A DNA stretch of 64,000 bases from Athripsodes cinereus (GCA_947579605.1 OX388321.1:12055427-12119426), one strand, 5' to 3'. Shown: positions 1 through 12,694, numbered from the stretch's first letter. Numbers and translations: made by a program. The notes: generated by a model from the sequence alone, not told the origin.

Positions 1-210
1 TTTATGCGTGACAAATATTGAGGAAGGAAATTTGAATAGCGATCATTTAAATTCTTGGTATGTTAAGTGCCTTATGGTATAAAAAAAACAACCACACATT
101 GTTTTAACTGAGTATTGTTGGAATATAAAATACATAGATATGTAGATTGTTTATTATTAGAACTAGCTGCATTGTAGGTATATCGCGTATAATACCTGAT
201 TATTACTTAT

Positions 211-837
211 GTCATCATCATCATCATCGCCCTCAACGCTCCTCTCGGGAGCACAGGGCAGAAACCAGCCTCCTCCATTCAGAGCGTCTCTGTGCCAATT
301 GCGTCACCTCTTTCCACGACATTCCTTGCGCTCTGATATCGTTGTCATAGGAACGGTGTATTGTGAAAGAGGGACGCCCGGGCCGACGGAACCCCTGCGG
401 ACGGAAAAACAGTGCTCTTTTTGGCCAACTATCATTAGGCATTCTCAAAACATGTCCCAGCCAGGACCATCGTCTCTCCTGTATTACGGAGATTACAGGT
501 CTCTGCTGGGTGCGCCGGCGCACAGCATCATTTGTAACATGTTCATACCATTTGACATCCAAAATCCTTCTAAGACACCTATTTTCAAAGCTTAGTATCT
601 TCCGCTCCTGAGCCTTGGTTAAGTGCCAAGACTCACAGCCATATAGAAGGATTGGGATGATGCACGCATTGAACAAGCGACATTTTGTCCTGATGCTGAG
701 TCCAGACGCCTTCCAAACTTTGTTCATGTTATTGAAAGCCCCACTAGCTGCCCCTATGCGGATTGGTAATTCCGACCGGAGATCACCCTCTGGCGTTATG
801 GTTGCTCCCAGGTACCTGAATTTGCTAACCTGAGATA
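211..837 (-). mobile_element. 5'-truncated RTE/CR1-like LINE, 3' end with 10-bp target duplication
   Basis: Seen: a minus-strand open frame runs from the truncation point near 835 to a stop at about 233. In order it has the thumb-like FRYLGATITPEGDLRSE, then LYGCESWHLT, NRCLRRIL, WLGHVLRMPNDSWPKRAL and FRRPGRPS, ending WRRLVSALCSREER. This is the C-terminal part of a non-LTR retrotransposon reverse transcriptase polyprotein. The 3' UTR is only a few bases and ends in a (GAT)n tail at 211-232, typical of RTE elements. TATTACTTAT at 201-210 is repeated at 838-847, a 10-bp target-site duplication. The frame is intact, so the copy is fairly young. It is dead because endonuclease and polymerase domains are missing. 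Confidence 0.88.
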
Positions 838-847
838 TATTACTTAT

Positions 848-2012
848 TTACCATGTTAGAAAATGAGACATTCTAGATATTAATATTTCATACGATATTT
901 TAAAGGTTCCTGATGATCAAAAATACCCTTTTAATGAAACTTCTTTCCTGATTCAAAAATTTCTGAGGATTAGGAATGTCGTAGAAAGATAAATCCCCAA
1001 TAGAGGTTATTTCTACCTTGCATTGCGAAGAGTCATGAAAGGCGATTGAATGCAAACAATTTTAAGTTAATAAAAATTCTTTGTCACAAACGGTTAAGAA
1101 CCTTATTTTGGAAGACTAAGAAAACTTAAAGCTTTCATAGAATCATTTTTCATTAGAACCATGCTTAAATAAAAACCTTTAGTCAAATATAAATTCAAAG
1201 AGTCTATTAATAATACATTATTTACATTTTGTAATGATTTCTATCACAGTTTACAATAATATGTTCTGTTTATCACAATAAACAGAGTAACCAATAACAA
1301 AAACATTAACAATATTTTTACATCAATTACAGTAAAAAGCAGTACATATTACAAACATTTTCAAATCACTTAGCGACCTGATAATATCTCGTCTGACAAT
1401 CAATATTAAGTTCAATTGACTTTTGATTGCTTTCAACAATACGTAGAGCTTTTATTATTATGAGTAGGTAAATAATGTGATGACTAGAAAGGTAAAATTA
1501 CTTTACAAAATTATATTCAATTTCATGACAGGGTGACACATTTACCTCTCTTTAATTTGGGATAAAAAATTATTGATTATAATCAATACTGACTGTATGG
1601 AATCGTTATTTAAATCAACGTTTGGAAAATAGCTGGATTATTTCAGTAACATTATCAAAATGTCCTTATTAAATATTAAACAGTAAATGTACAGTGTATA
1701 CAATTTTACCCACTAAAATATAGAACAAATGTATTATCTGCATCTAACATTGTTGTAACGTGTGTAAACTGAACAAATTTGATAAATAAAAAAAATTAAC
1801 TCAGAAAGACATTTCATGGAAATTATGCATACGAAGAAAGATACATTTTAGAATACATAAAAAAACTTAAGTACAATTCGCATATTTGGGTAGAAATTAT
1901 TATATGCCTAAATAAGAGTATTACAGATACTAAAAACCCTAGATTAAGTAATGGGATATGCCGTCATTCTAAATAATTAGGTACCTACCTCATATTTGTG
2001 GCACTGAGAGGA
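848..2012. other. AT-rich sequence without recognised features
   Basis: Between two LINE ends. No open frame, splice-flanked block or repeat was recognised. Confidence 0.6.
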
Positions 2013-2239
2013 AGATATGTGAATGATGATGATGACGATGATGATGATTTTGGATGATTTTATTTTATTTATGACGCCGTTTTCAGTCTTTAGACCGTCT
2101 CAAGGGCGCCAGTGAAGAGTTTAGTTTTTAATTTGCCTCTGAAGCTAGTGACCGTCTGACCATCTCTCAGCAGCACCGGTAGGCGATTCCACATAACTGG
2201 TCCTACAACACCAAAGGCCCTCTCGTAGAAGTTGAATGC
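2013..2239 (-). mobile_element. 5'-truncated LINE 3' end (CR1/RTE-like C-terminus)
   Basis: Minus-strand codons from 2239 read AFNFYERAFGVVGPVMWNRL and later SFRGKLKTKLFTGALETV, ending at a TAA at 2092-2090. The pattern F.v..p..WN.LP......SF...LK..LF is the standard C-terminus of CR1/RTE-type reverse transcriptases. A 3' UTR of about 40 bp and a (ATC/ATG)n tail at 2013-2050 follow. The family differs from the 211-837 copy. A related 3' end lies at 16509-16580. Confidence 0.8.
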
Positions 2240-2328
2240 AATGAATACACTGGATATTTCACTGCAAGACTTTATATCAATATAGTTTACATACTTACCA
2301 ATTTATTTATTTTGTAAATTTATTAGAT

Positions 2329-2582
2329 CTATCTATCTATCTATCTATACCATCACGGCATATCCCACAAGTGGGGTAGCCAGCAGACCAGCTGCATATA
2401 AAATATGCAAGCTGTCTTCTCCGTGCCAATATAAAATCAAGACATTCAGGATGGGTGGCAAACCTCATCGCTGAATTTAAGATGTAAAATGTCTTATTTT
2501 TTCGAACACCTGCCTTTTACAGGACACTCGAAAACTTATGGAGAAGAGTGGGAGACCAATTCTTTACCGGGTTCTCCACGGG
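2329..2582 (-). mobile_element. Family A retroposon, full-length copy with target duplication
   Basis: Minus orientation. The 5' end is CCGTGGAGAACCCGG; the 3' end is GGGATATGCCGTGATGGTATAG followed by an (AGAT)n tail at 2329-2350. ATTTATTAGAT occurs at 2318-2328 and again at 2583-2593, an 11-bp target-site duplication, which shows the copy is complete at about 254 bp. No open frame and no clear A/B box. About 20 further copies or pieces are in the window. Confidence 0.85.
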
Positions 2583-2593
2583 ATTTATTAGAT

Positions 2594-3838
2594 ACCTATA
2601 TAATATGTGTTTATGTATGTTTTGCGAGAGGTGTAGGTTAGATTGAAGTGAACGCAGCTCGACCGGAAGTGAGGACACGTTCTATTCACTGATTTTCAAT
2701 AATAATATATAGGTATTACACATAAAGTAAAATCTACGTACCTACGCATAATATAGAGGTGCTCACCGTTATATAGTAGATATTATGTACTCGCTGACTA
2801 CCCAACGAGAAATATATAGGTACATAAAATATATATAGCTTCACCTCAATTGGAAAGCGTCACAACATTAAAAAAAACGTACGTAGATATACAATGTACA
2901 TTTTTTGATATTCATGAAATTCAGGTTGGTTGTAATATTATAAACCTTAAATTAGTACCTCCCATTGAAAATTTACTGCGATCTTAATTTCGGTGACAAC
3001 CCATTTGAAGGCTGCAAATATTGTTAAACGACTTTAAAGAGAGCTAAAACTTTTGATTTCTAAGATGTACGATTGATGGTAAGGTAGAAATAGAAGGTAT
3101 AAATGATTTGAAGTATCAAATAGCAACAAATTTGGAGGACTGTATACATAATATTGTATACATAATACAATGACAAGTTCAAATCTTGGCGTAAACAATA
3201 TAAAAATAAAAAAAGATTTAGTAGTTCTAAGCTTTCCTCATTGATTTAACGATGTATGCATTGTGATATTACCGGATGTTACCCCCTCCCTTTTCAACTT
3301 ATCTTCTTCCCCCCTCTTCACCCTTCCACGCTGAGGTCCCGAGAATCGAACCTGATTTCATCTATTGATATTGTACGACAATATAATACGAGTATACACT
3401 ACATACAACATGCATAAAAAATGTAACACGAGTGGCGTGTATTGAGGATATTAAGGTTAAAAGGGCAAATCATTATTATTTTTATTATTATCAGCCAGTT
3501 TACCAAATCGGTTCAACAAAAACACATTAATTATCACTACCCTTGATTTTTTTAGTGAAATTCTATAAAATAATACATACAACCACAGTGATAATGTACA
3601 CATATTTCAACACCCTTCAACTTATGATTTCACTCCTGTTTGAAGGGAATAATACCACATAAACAAGGTGATGATAATATTAAATATCAATTAAGGACTA
3701 CTAGGTTTATAAAAGTAATGAAATATAATAAAATAAGGTGTAAATCGAATATTTTGAAACAATATTGATTTGTTTATTGAGATATCCGATTCCTTAATTC
3801 GAATTGTAAAAACTTAATAAAATATTTTTTTTTTATAT
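2594..3838. other. AT-rich sequence without recognised genes
   Basis: Contains a C-rich patch near 3279-3350 and several TACCTAC-type words, but no coding or repeat structure I can assign. Confidence 0.6.
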
Positions 3839-4000
3839 AAAAAGATATATCTGGGTTTTGTTATAAACCCAAATACAACCTTATACACCTTTCACAGTAA
3901 GCTAAAAGCTTGTGCTGTGAAGGGGGAGTTTACCGGCACCTGGGATCGAACCACGGACCCCTTGTTCACGAGGCCGAGACTCTACCTCCAGGCTACCGAC
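3839..4000 (-). mobile_element. tRNA-derived SINE, copy 1
   Basis: Minus orientation: GTCGGTAGCCTGGAGG at the head (A-box-like) and GGTTCGATCCC (pol III B box) about 50 bp on, then a short body ending in a hairpin-like TTGGGTTTATAACAAAACCC and an A/T-rich tail. Near-identical copies lie at 56531-56700 and 62788-62890. Confidence 0.8.
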
Positions 4001-4672
4001 GAACTCGAATAAATAAACAAACAAAAAAAAATAGTGCTTTACAGAAGATACGTACCTGCACACATATTTTGCTTATGAAATATTTTCATAAAAAACAATG
4101 TAGAAATGTCAGTTTGGAAACACTTTAAATTACCTAACACATATCTAAATTAATATGTTCAAGTTTATGACTGCGTATCAGAGCTAATAAAACCTGGATT
4201 ATGAAATGTTAGCAGAGTCCATGTGACAGGAAGCTTCTAATCATAACTCCTCTTAGGAATAAGAAACATTATCTACTTCATGCAATTATTATACTAAACA
4301 AGTTATGTGATATTTTATTATGGTTCTTATAAGCATCTAATGTCGAGAGTAATTCTTAGGAACAAAGCGTTCCTTAATAATGTCATGTTGAACAATAGAA
4401 TGCATGTAATAAAGATTTTGTAATAAATTTGACAGAAGGTATGTAGGTACATACTGTAATAATTTAATTAAATGTCATATTGGAGTCACCTTTTCTTTGT
4501 CTAGCTATACTTTTAGTTGGTCAACTTGCTATGGAAAACGCATGGACTTCTGGAAACACGAAAAATTTCACGCTGACATAATTATGCAATGAGCAAACCA
4601 TTATTTTGCTTAAAATATATTCTAACATATTGCTTAAACTAGTAGATACTAAAAAAGATATGTAGGTCTATT

Positions 4673-4880
4673 CTATTACGGCATATTACACAAGTGAAGT
4701 AGCCAGAAGACTATTGTCCTCACCATACTAATAAAAATAAGTCGTTGAAGACACCTCATCACTGCTCAATTTAAGAGTTACGTGTCTTATATGTGATGTT
4801 TCTAAAATACCCACTTTATACAGTACACTCGAAATTGAATGAAATTGTGAGGAGTCATGTTCTTTGTAGGGAATCCCACG
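4673..4880 (-). mobile_element. Family A retroposon, diverged copy
   Basis: Aligns by eye along its length with the 2329-2582 copy (ATTACGGCATATTACACAAG at the left, TTTGTAGGGAATCCCACGG at the right), with many substitutions and small deletions. Confidence 0.75.
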
Positions 4881-6907
4881 GAGAAAAAACTCAAAAGATG
4901 GATAATATTAATTCATAAAACATAATTTCAAGTTTTTTTATGACATTCAGTCTCGGTAAATAAAAAGCTAATAAGATTTTATACAAAATCAGTAAAAGCA
5001 TTTCGTATTTTCTTTTTTCTTCTACTGTACATAATATATTATATATCTCCACTCATTTACAAACGTAGCGATACGACACTACAAATGCAAATATGTAATA
5101 TAAAATATAATTTATGTTTTCGAAAGATCAAAAGAAACTTTGGGTGGGTAACAATCTAATATTTTTAAAATAAAATTTAACACTTTATGATTTGTAATAT
5201 ACGCGATAATTCAAGTGTGGGACACAGCTGCTTGTTTAGGTGTTCCCTGAGATGTGAATGGGATATAGTACTCTTAAATCGTTACGTGGATTCACTTCAG
5301 TAATATATTCCTATTTTAATGATACCACGAAAAAGATTTGTTTCTTCTAAATTAATAAGATAATTGAAAAAATAATGAACCGTGATAACGCATTCACAAT
5401 ATAGTAAGTATTTATTGTCAATAAAATATGACATGCATTATTTCGTTTTAAATTTCTGATTTTTTTTTTAAGGTAAATGCTTGGATGCATATTTTATTTC
5501 TTCTTCTTTAATAAAAGACAGCTTTAAAATAATCGCCTATCTAGGTCATTCTGGCACTTCTGGCAAGCTAAGAAGGGTAGCTAATAGATTGTCTGAGGTA
5601 CGGCACCCATCCTTAATATCTTATTTTTTGTTAGTACGGAGAGTATTACATGCATGTTTATAATATACAGTTAGTTAACTTACTTAAAATAACCAATAAT
5701 AATAAAACGAATTGTCACACATGTGACATCACGTTTCCATATATGCAACTTAGTTTATGGATGACCGCAATGTTTGGGAACTATAAATTTTCATAGAGAC
5801 GTTAAATGCTTGTTAATCATTCTAAGTGTTGTGGTGTTTTTTATGTGAATGTTTTTAAATCTTCTCCTCGTTAGACTTGAAAATAATATGCATTCTAACA
5901 CATTCTATAAATGTTAAATTCAAATTATATAACAAATTTCGCTCTATATAAAAGAACGAATAAAATTAATCTCAAATCTAAGTGAATCCACTAACATTTT
6001 CTGAATATTTCACATAGTTATTTTTTAACCATTGACATGCGATAAAATTAAGTTTAATGTTAATATATGTGGGTACATAATATACACGAAGCAAACAAAT
6101 TATTTGTTTTTTTTACACTCGCAATCTTTCCACAGAGTACCTGAAAAACTATCAAAGATAATCCTGATTTTTTTTTATTCGTTGCTAATTTTTGTTTGCC
6201 ACTACATTACTCAAGATAGAAACAAATCTGCAGACCGAAATCAATACATAAGCAAACAGAATTACAGCTCCTGTATTGTACTCTATATATTGTGCAAAAT
6301 GTAATGCTCATAAGAGCCTAAATGGGCGAACAGTATCATAGCTCGCACATACAGTACCGTACAGTACAGTACAGTACAGCACAGATTTACTGAAACAAAT
6401 AGAGTTTGCGTATCAATGTGCAGACTAGAGGCATTCAGATACTGTGCACTTCACAGAATTATATTATGTTATAGCGTAGTGTGATATTGTACTAGTACGT
6501 GTATTGGATGAAGGGTCAACCGGATGTTGAGACCGTTCTACGGACGTTAATTACATCATGTCGCTATTAATCTCCGCGTAGTGAATATGTATATGTGCTA
6601 ATGTGAAGTCCACACTATGTATTTTATCATTTCACTACAGAGAGAATATCAACAAAATATCTTCCTACAATCGATTTATATCAATCTTCAAACATGAAGG
6701 AATATATGCACACCCATTCATTCAATCGCTCTTTACAGTTCCTCTTGGAAGCACAGAATAGTGTTATATTGATAAGTTTCATTCTCAATTCAATGTGGTT
6801 CTACGCTAATGTAGCGTCTTCTTGTCATAGTTATCCAAAAGCTCTAATGATACGAAATCTTAAAACTAGATATCAACTAGATTATTCGTATGGGGTATGA
6901 TGCTTAC
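4881..6907 (-). other. Intron sequence downstream of the ERK-site exon
   Basis: The exon at 6908 opens leftward into this sequence with GTAAGC. I found no block resembling the remainder of a PNT domain anywhere in 1-6907. A TACAG pentamer run lies at 6352-6379. The open frames here are AT-rich and have no recognisable domain. Confidence 0.5.
6352..6379. repeat. TACAG pentanucleotide microsatellite
   Basis: About five imperfect tandem copies of the pentamer TACAG (one C substitution near the start). Confidence 0.8.
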
Positions 6908-7024
6908 CTTTGTTGATGTTTAGACGAACTTGTTCCTTTTCCCATGATGCGAATGAGGCCTTCAAGGCCTCTGTCATCTTTTTGTTCGTACCAGGAGTAA
7001 GCGGCGGCACTTGTGCCGGGATGT
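6908..7024 (-). CDS. pnt: Internal exon of a Pointed/ETS1-type transcription factor (ERK site and start of PNT domain)
   Basis: Seen: on the minus strand a TTTTTCAG acceptor (AG at 7026-7025) opens a 117-bp exon, which closes with G|GTAAGC (GT at 7907-style position 6907-6906). One frame is open in phase 1-1. After the split codon (GAC, Asp, if the previous exon ends in G) it reads [12 protein letters not shown] and then continues with [10 protein letters not shown] and [10 protein letters not shown]. Known: ETS1/ETS2 and Drosophila Pointed-P2 carry a (L/P)LTP ERK phosphorylation site just before the PNT/SAM domain, whose first helix has the pattern M..ALKA.F....KEQ.RL.I. The Thr of PLTP is the tenth residue counting the split Asp. 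Role: an ERK-responsive ETS activator in the nucleus, downstream of receptor tyrosine kinase/Ras signalling. The next exon (expected to begin with the KDP region of PNT) is not visible and must lie left of base 1. Family assignment is confident; the symbol rests on insect orthology and is inferred. Confidence 0.85.
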
Positions 7025-7189
7025 CTGAAAAAGAAATATACACTATTAATAATGTATAAATTCAAACACAAAAAATTGGCCAGTATGAAAAAGAATAAAA
7101 ATATATAGCTGATATTATTTACATACTTTTAATAGGTAGATTTTCATTCCTAAAACAAGTGGAAATATAGAGTGCTGCACATACGCGAA

Positions 7190-7232
7190 GCCTTCCTATA
7201 ATAATTATAGGAAGGCTATAATTATAGGAAGG
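7190..7232. repeat. Near-perfect palindrome plus repeat of one arm
   Basis: CCTTCCTATAAT and ATTATAGGAAGG form a near-perfect hairpin at 7191-7215; the arm TATAATTATAGGAAGG is then repeated directly to 7232. Possibly a replication-slippage product. Confidence 0.7.
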
Positions 7233-8451
7233 AATAATTATTATTTAACTATTTGAGTAAAACTGTTTCAAATGGAACTGAGAATTCTTAAGTGGAACAA
7301 GTCAATGAGTTCCTCTATTTTAAAAAATGCTCAGAAGTATGTATATTGTTATAAACTTTAAACTAGTACGTACTTTATTCAGATCTATAGCAATTTTTCT
7401 ACTTGTTGCTATGGCCAATATACAATATTATAATAATATATACCATGGATACATAATAGATAACAATGATAATATTATGATAGTCACATTGTAATACAAC
7501 AAAGATGTATAAAAGTTAATTCTCACAGTAAAGTATTCAGTTTATTAGAAGTAGTATAACAACGTTTATATTAAAAAAAAACTATTATTATGAAAATGTT
7601 AAAAGCCTGTAAACAATGTTAAATATTATAACTTGTTTGTATTTAATCATAACGCACTTTTAAACATACTTAAATACATTTATATACTTATTATACTAAG
7701 TTATATCATTTTAATTATTTTTATAAACTTGTCCCAGGAAAAAATCAAATAAGTAATGCCTTATGAATGTATAAAAAAACTTTTTATAAAAAAAACACTA
7801 ATAGTTTGAGTTCTACTACTTTTTAATAATTAAGTGACCTGATTTTGACTTACAAATCATTATCATACTTCCAAATAGTTGTAAATTCATTTGTGATTTT
7901 CTTAAATAAATTAATATGGAGCAAACGTCAGTTCAGTCTGTAAAAGACAAGTTTTATACTTTTACTTATCTACACACAACTTCACAATTATATTGTCAAA
8001 ACATAAATCACAAGAAAAATTAATAGAATCGTTTCAAATTAATTGACAATGTCCTTATAAGACGAAAGACGTCTCTCTCTATAAAAAAACATAATGTAGA
8101 AAAAGTATTTTTTAATTTCATTGCAGAATAAAGTTATATTAAATGCGTATCAATCTCTATAGCAATGTCACCAGTAGTTTAAACATGAATAAAAGTTATT
8201 AAAAAGTCTATGAGCTGAGATGGGAACTTTACTTGTTAGTACTGTAGAAAGCAAGTTTGTATAATAACATGGAATAAACTTATTACAAGGTACAACATTA
8301 TGAATGTACATTATGTTGGATAAATAAAATGTTTATTATAAGTAGCATTACAATTAACTAAATGTTGTCGACCGACAGTACTTGATGGAAATTCATGTTA
8401 GATATATAAAAATAGAGCATATATTTTAAGTATTTGCATAGTGAGCCAGCT

Positions 8452-8542
8452 TTCAAGAGCTTCCGCTCTCATCATCAGGCTAATGTAAAATGAAGTGACA
8501 ACTTCACCCGTAACGTAAAGTAAAGTGACGGAAGCTCTCGAA
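8452..8542. repeat. Short inverted repeat, about 90 bp
   Basis: TTCAAGAGCTTCCGCT at 8452 and its near reverse complement GACGGAAGCTCTCGAA at 8527 flank about 60 bp. It may be a relic of a foldback element; superfamily unknown. Confidence 0.5.
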
Positions 8543-8624
8543 TGCTTCCAGGTAAAAAAAAACTGGTCTGAGCACTGCCGAACAGGGAGGCAAGTGATCG
8601 CCAAAGTTGGAGGTGAGAACTAAA

Positions 8625-8945
8625 AGAAGAAGTTATAATCTTCTGTCCAAAATGGTGTACATTGAAAGAAAATCTGCAGGACTATAAATGATCCAAATTA
8701 TAAGAATATAGATGATCACGGCTGAATAGAAGAAGTTGTAAACTGTCCAAAATTGTGCACATTTAAAGGAAATCTGCAGGACTATAAATGATCCAAATTA
8801 TAAGAATATAGATGATCACGGCTGAATAGAAGAAGTTGTATACTGTCCAAAATTGTGCACATTGAAAGGAAATCTGCAGAAATCTGCAGGACTATAAATG
8901 ATCCAAATTATAAGTATACAAATGATCACGGCTAAATAGAACATG
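8625..8945. repeat. Minisatellite, about 3 copies of a 100-bp unit
   Basis: The words ATGATCACGGCT and ACTATAAATGATCC recur with a period of 100 bp (for example 8711 and 8811). The third unit is 110 bp because AAATCTGCAG is doubled inside it. The first unit is the most diverged. Confidence 0.9.
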
Positions 8946-9010
8946 TTAAATGTCTTAAACGTGAATTTTTACTAATACCTATCTTTTACAGGACAGTTAA
9001 AGACATACAT
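8940..9010 (-). mobile_element. Family A retroposon fragment
   Basis: TTAAATGTCTTAAACGTGA, ACTAATACC and TTTTACAGGACAGTT match the middle of family A. Both ends are missing. Confidence 0.6.
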
Positions 9011-9631
9011 AACGAATATCGACTTAAACGCATCTAAATATGTAGGCTTTAATATAAAGATAGAATAAAATATTTCAACGTGTTTCACAAATGTTGCACT
9101 TAAGTATTAAATTCCATCACGTACAAAAACAATAAATACATTTAATATACATACGAGTATATATAACTAATCAATCGTTACCAATATAAACACCTTCATA
9201 TTATAGATACGAGATAATGATGATCACCTATATAACTACATATAATTACCTACAGAAGGATTAATACGAATAAGACAAGGGTGAACTGGGTGAAGTAAGG
9301 GTATAGATTAAACCCGACACAGTGGCGTAACAACATTTCTTTAATAGGTACTTGTTGATTAATTTCACAATATGATCTACATGCGCTAACTTAGTCGGTA
9401 CCGTGATGATATAACCTCAGCTCTATACACGTTAAGTTTTTAGATTGATAAATATGTCGACAAAATGTCACATTTGTCGTGCAAAAGATCGAATATTTTC
9501 CATATTATGTTGATCAATATTCCGTCACATTATATTTCTTATTTTTTCTTTTAATTAGAAGGCGGAATACGATTTTGAAAATTGGAAACATACAAGCATA
9601 CAAAAAACAATTTTATAAATTTTAAACCTAT
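9011..9631. other. AT-rich intronic sequence, nothing recognised
   Basis: No domain-bearing frame or repeat boundary was recognised. Confidence 0.6.
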
Positions 9632-9778
9632 GGTAATTCCAAGGAATTGACTGCGGAGCTTCCCCGGAGGACGCACAGAATAGAGCCGAGTGGCGGCGAA
9701 AGACAAAAATGGCAGACCCCACCATCATGTGGGATTAATAATTGCCCAGGGAGAGAGAGAGAGGTAATTCCAAGGAAT
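9632..9778 (+). mobile_element. 115-bp LINE 3'-end insertion with perfect 16-bp target duplication
   Basis: GGTAATTCCAAGGAAT at 9632-9647 is repeated exactly at 9763-9778. The 115 bp between encodes, in one frame, GGRTE then a stop (TAG where TGG is expected), then SRVAAKDKNGRPHHHVG, resembling the last residues of non-LTR polyproteins (R..W..v......P). It ends in a (GA)n tail. Perfect duplication implies a recent insertion. Confidence 0.8.
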
Positions 9779-10159
9779 ACTTTATTTTTGGACTTGTGTG
9801 ATGAAGCCGTCACTCCGTATATATTAAGAAACAGCTGGTTCGTGGATACGCGTATGTATAATTGTATATGTATTGACAAAGTATTACAAATATGGATGTA
9901 TATGTTAGCATGCATTAGTTTCAAATGACAAGAACATGTGCCAATAATTAGATGGATGAAATATATTTTCAAAATATAAAATAAATTTTAAAATGAGTTG
10001 AATTATTTGAATAATTTACTTATCAGGTCCAATACGTTTATTTTTATCATATAAACAATTAATTTTATTGATCTAAAGAAAAAACCTAAAAATATTTACA
10101 CGGTTAAATAAATTCAAGTACGTCCCAAAACGAAACCTGAATAGGGTACATTGAGATAG

Positions 10160-10240
10160 TCAGTAGACAGGTAGTTAGTGTCTCGGACTATCGAGAGATC
10201 TCGGGCTAGAATCCTGCTGCCAACCTATCTTTCATGGCAC
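10160..10240 (+). mobile_element. Decayed tRNA-like SINE head
   Basis: AGGTAGTTAGTGTCTCGG (A-box-like) and GGGCTAGAATCC (degenerate B box) are spaced as in a tRNA. The sequence after the B box resembles that at 40720-40745. Confidence 0.45.
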
Positions 10241-11500
10241 AAACGCGTTGCTTAATTTTGAGACATAATGAGACACAGACAATAACTAAAAATATTTCCG
10301 AAATACGAGTTTGTTTTAAAAAATAAATTATTATATTTTACAAAACAATTCAAGATACTTTATTTATGATAGATATATTAAACAATGATAAATTTAATAC
10401 AATATTATGTTAATAATTTTTTATTGTATCGAATGCATCAGTAGTTAGTAACTAGCTAGTACTGACAGCGTATGTATGTATGTATGTAGGGTTGGCTTGC
10501 CATAGTATGAAAGCACCTGTCTGCAAGTCTGACACCGCTGCGTTCGTTAACCACCTGCGCAAGAGCAGTACAAACAAACTATACAAAATATATTATTTGT
10601 ATCTCTAACTGTATACCGTCGTACACACATACGCACAAAACCATACTATTTATATCATAGCTTACAAGCAAATTATTACAAGTCTTTAAGTCCTTTATGG
10701 TAGATACTTTGTCGACTAACTTGGTTAATCTATCATTTACAAAATTATATGGAAATTGTCTAATTAGAAGTATTCTCTTGAACATGGTAAAGAATGATAA
10801 TTTTCTGAATCTTGTTATGATTTTATGATAGTAAATCCACCTCATTGAGTTTATTTATCGTGCGACATTCCTTGGGAGAAGTTTATTGAAGATTATACGT
10901 TAAAGTGAAACCACTCTGTGGAAAATTCTATTATTCTAAAAAAACACTATATCGAAAATCTACAATGGTTTATCAATTAATTTCCGACACAGGACATACA
11001 GGAAAATCATAACAATGATTAAAAGATTGTAGGGTTACGATTAAATTAAATTTAGCTTTCCTACTTGTAAAAATGACTTAAGTGATTATGTTTCTAAACA
11101 TATTTCATGATCACATGGATCACATGCAGGATCACATATAAATTTATAGACATCCCTATGGAATAACGTTTTTACATATGGTAATACTCGCGAGGTGTTC
11201 GAAATTTAAAACTAAAATATTAAAAAAACGAGACCATAGATTATGCATTAAAGATAATGTAATTGGATAAAAAGAGCAGAATGTGTCGAAAACAAAAACA
11301 GATGGAAGGTAAAAAAAAACTATATACTTTTACCAACAGAATTTAAGGACCTACTTGCACTTTTAAGAAATTAAATAATTTTACAGTTCGTTGACAAAAC
11401 TAACAGTATTGTATAAATCATTGGTACTTATTTGTATTCGAGAATGATATTTTAGTAGCAGGTATATTTATTGAGAAATTAAATTTATCTCTTCATCTAT

Positions 11501-11719
11501 ATCATCACGGCATCTCTCACAAGAGGGGTAGTCAGCATAATGGAATTAGAAACAGGTCGCCCTCTTTGTGACTAAAATTGGGAGAGAATAGGTGGCAAAC
11601 GTCATCGCCGAATTTATGGTACTAAATGTCTTTAACGTGATTTTTACGAATACATTCCTTTTCATTCGAAAATTTATAGAAAATAGTCGGAGACATTTTC
11701 AATTCAGGGGACTCCATGG
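11501..11719 (-). mobile_element. Family A retroposon, diverged copy
   Basis: ATCACGGCATCTCTCACAAG at the left and GGGGACTCCATGG at the right match the two ends of the 2329-2582 copy; intermediate blocks (CCGTG-like, CATCGCCGAATTTA, TAAATGTCTT) are in order. Confidence 0.75.
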
Positions 11720-12393
11720 CTAAAATATAGTTTTATACATTTTTTGGAGAATTTTCATGATCATACACCTAAAATGCTCCAGATTTAAAAGTACCTTTGT
11801 CCATCCACTGTTTTAAAAATACATATTTTACCTATAGTTAAGAGAAGTCATTTTTCCTATTTTTCATCATTGATAACTGCGGGCCAGAAAGTGTCAAAAG
11901 GTCGACGTTCTGCGTCTGAACATTGTACCGCGCACATTCCTAAGCTGATAGTAAATAATAAACAGTGCCTGATATGATTATTTGTTGTGCTTTATCATTC
12001 AGTTGTAATAATAATAAAATTGAACTACAACAACGTATGTAGTAAATAATAGTACCAACGTAATAATTTAAATATTAGAACAAATCAGCGGGCCTAAATA
12101 TTTACCGGTCAAATTCAGAATTATCCTATTATTATGTTCAAATGTCTTCCACTGATAAGTGGATTTTTTTTAGATTACTTTCATTTTTTTTAGATTTTTT
12201 CGGGGGGAGCCCTTTAGGCAAATCCTGAGCCCTCCCTTTGAATTTTTCTTTTTTGTTTCGTTGAGTCTGGATGATATAGGAGCTTACCTCTTAAAACATA
12301 CAGGGAAAATGGTGGAAAACCCTTAATGTAGATTACTTTTATTTTATAGACCATTTGACCAAAAAAACTAATTTATAGATATCTAGGTATCAG

Positions 12394-12525
12394 TGGCGGG
12401 ACTAGGCTTTTCACATCGGGCATGCTTTGTACAAATATACTATTTTACTCGCAAACGAGTGGACGTCCTTGAGAATAATATAATATATATATCGGAGACG
12501 GGACTAGGCTTTTCATGTTGGTCTA
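12394..12525. repeat. Direct repeat of a GGGACTAGGCTTTTCA word
   Basis: GGGACTAGGCTTTTCA occurs near 12399 and again near 12500 with similar flanks. It may be two ends of an old insertion; class unknown. Confidence 0.5.
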
Positions 12526-12570
12526 ACATTCGTTATAATAAAAAAAATTAAATAAATAAGATATCCAGAA

Positions 12571-12694
12571 TGGTTGACATACCCCTTTGCTGAATTTAAG
12601 ATATTAAATGGTTTATATGCGACGTCTCTTAAAAGACACTTAAAAACTTTAGTGGGAGATCTATTGTTTGCCAAAGACTTCATGGGTCCTTAAT
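12571..12694 (-). mobile_element. Family A retroposon, 5' half
   Basis: GGTTGACATACCCCTTTGCT, TTTAAGATATTAAATGG and GTGGGAGATCTATTGTTTG match the 5' half of family A; the 3' end with CATCACGGCAT is absent. Confidence 0.65.

Noticed and set aside
3910..4128. 72-codon plus-strand frame resembling the one at 56516-56719
   Set aside because: Both are antisense shadows of the same tRNA-derived SINE.
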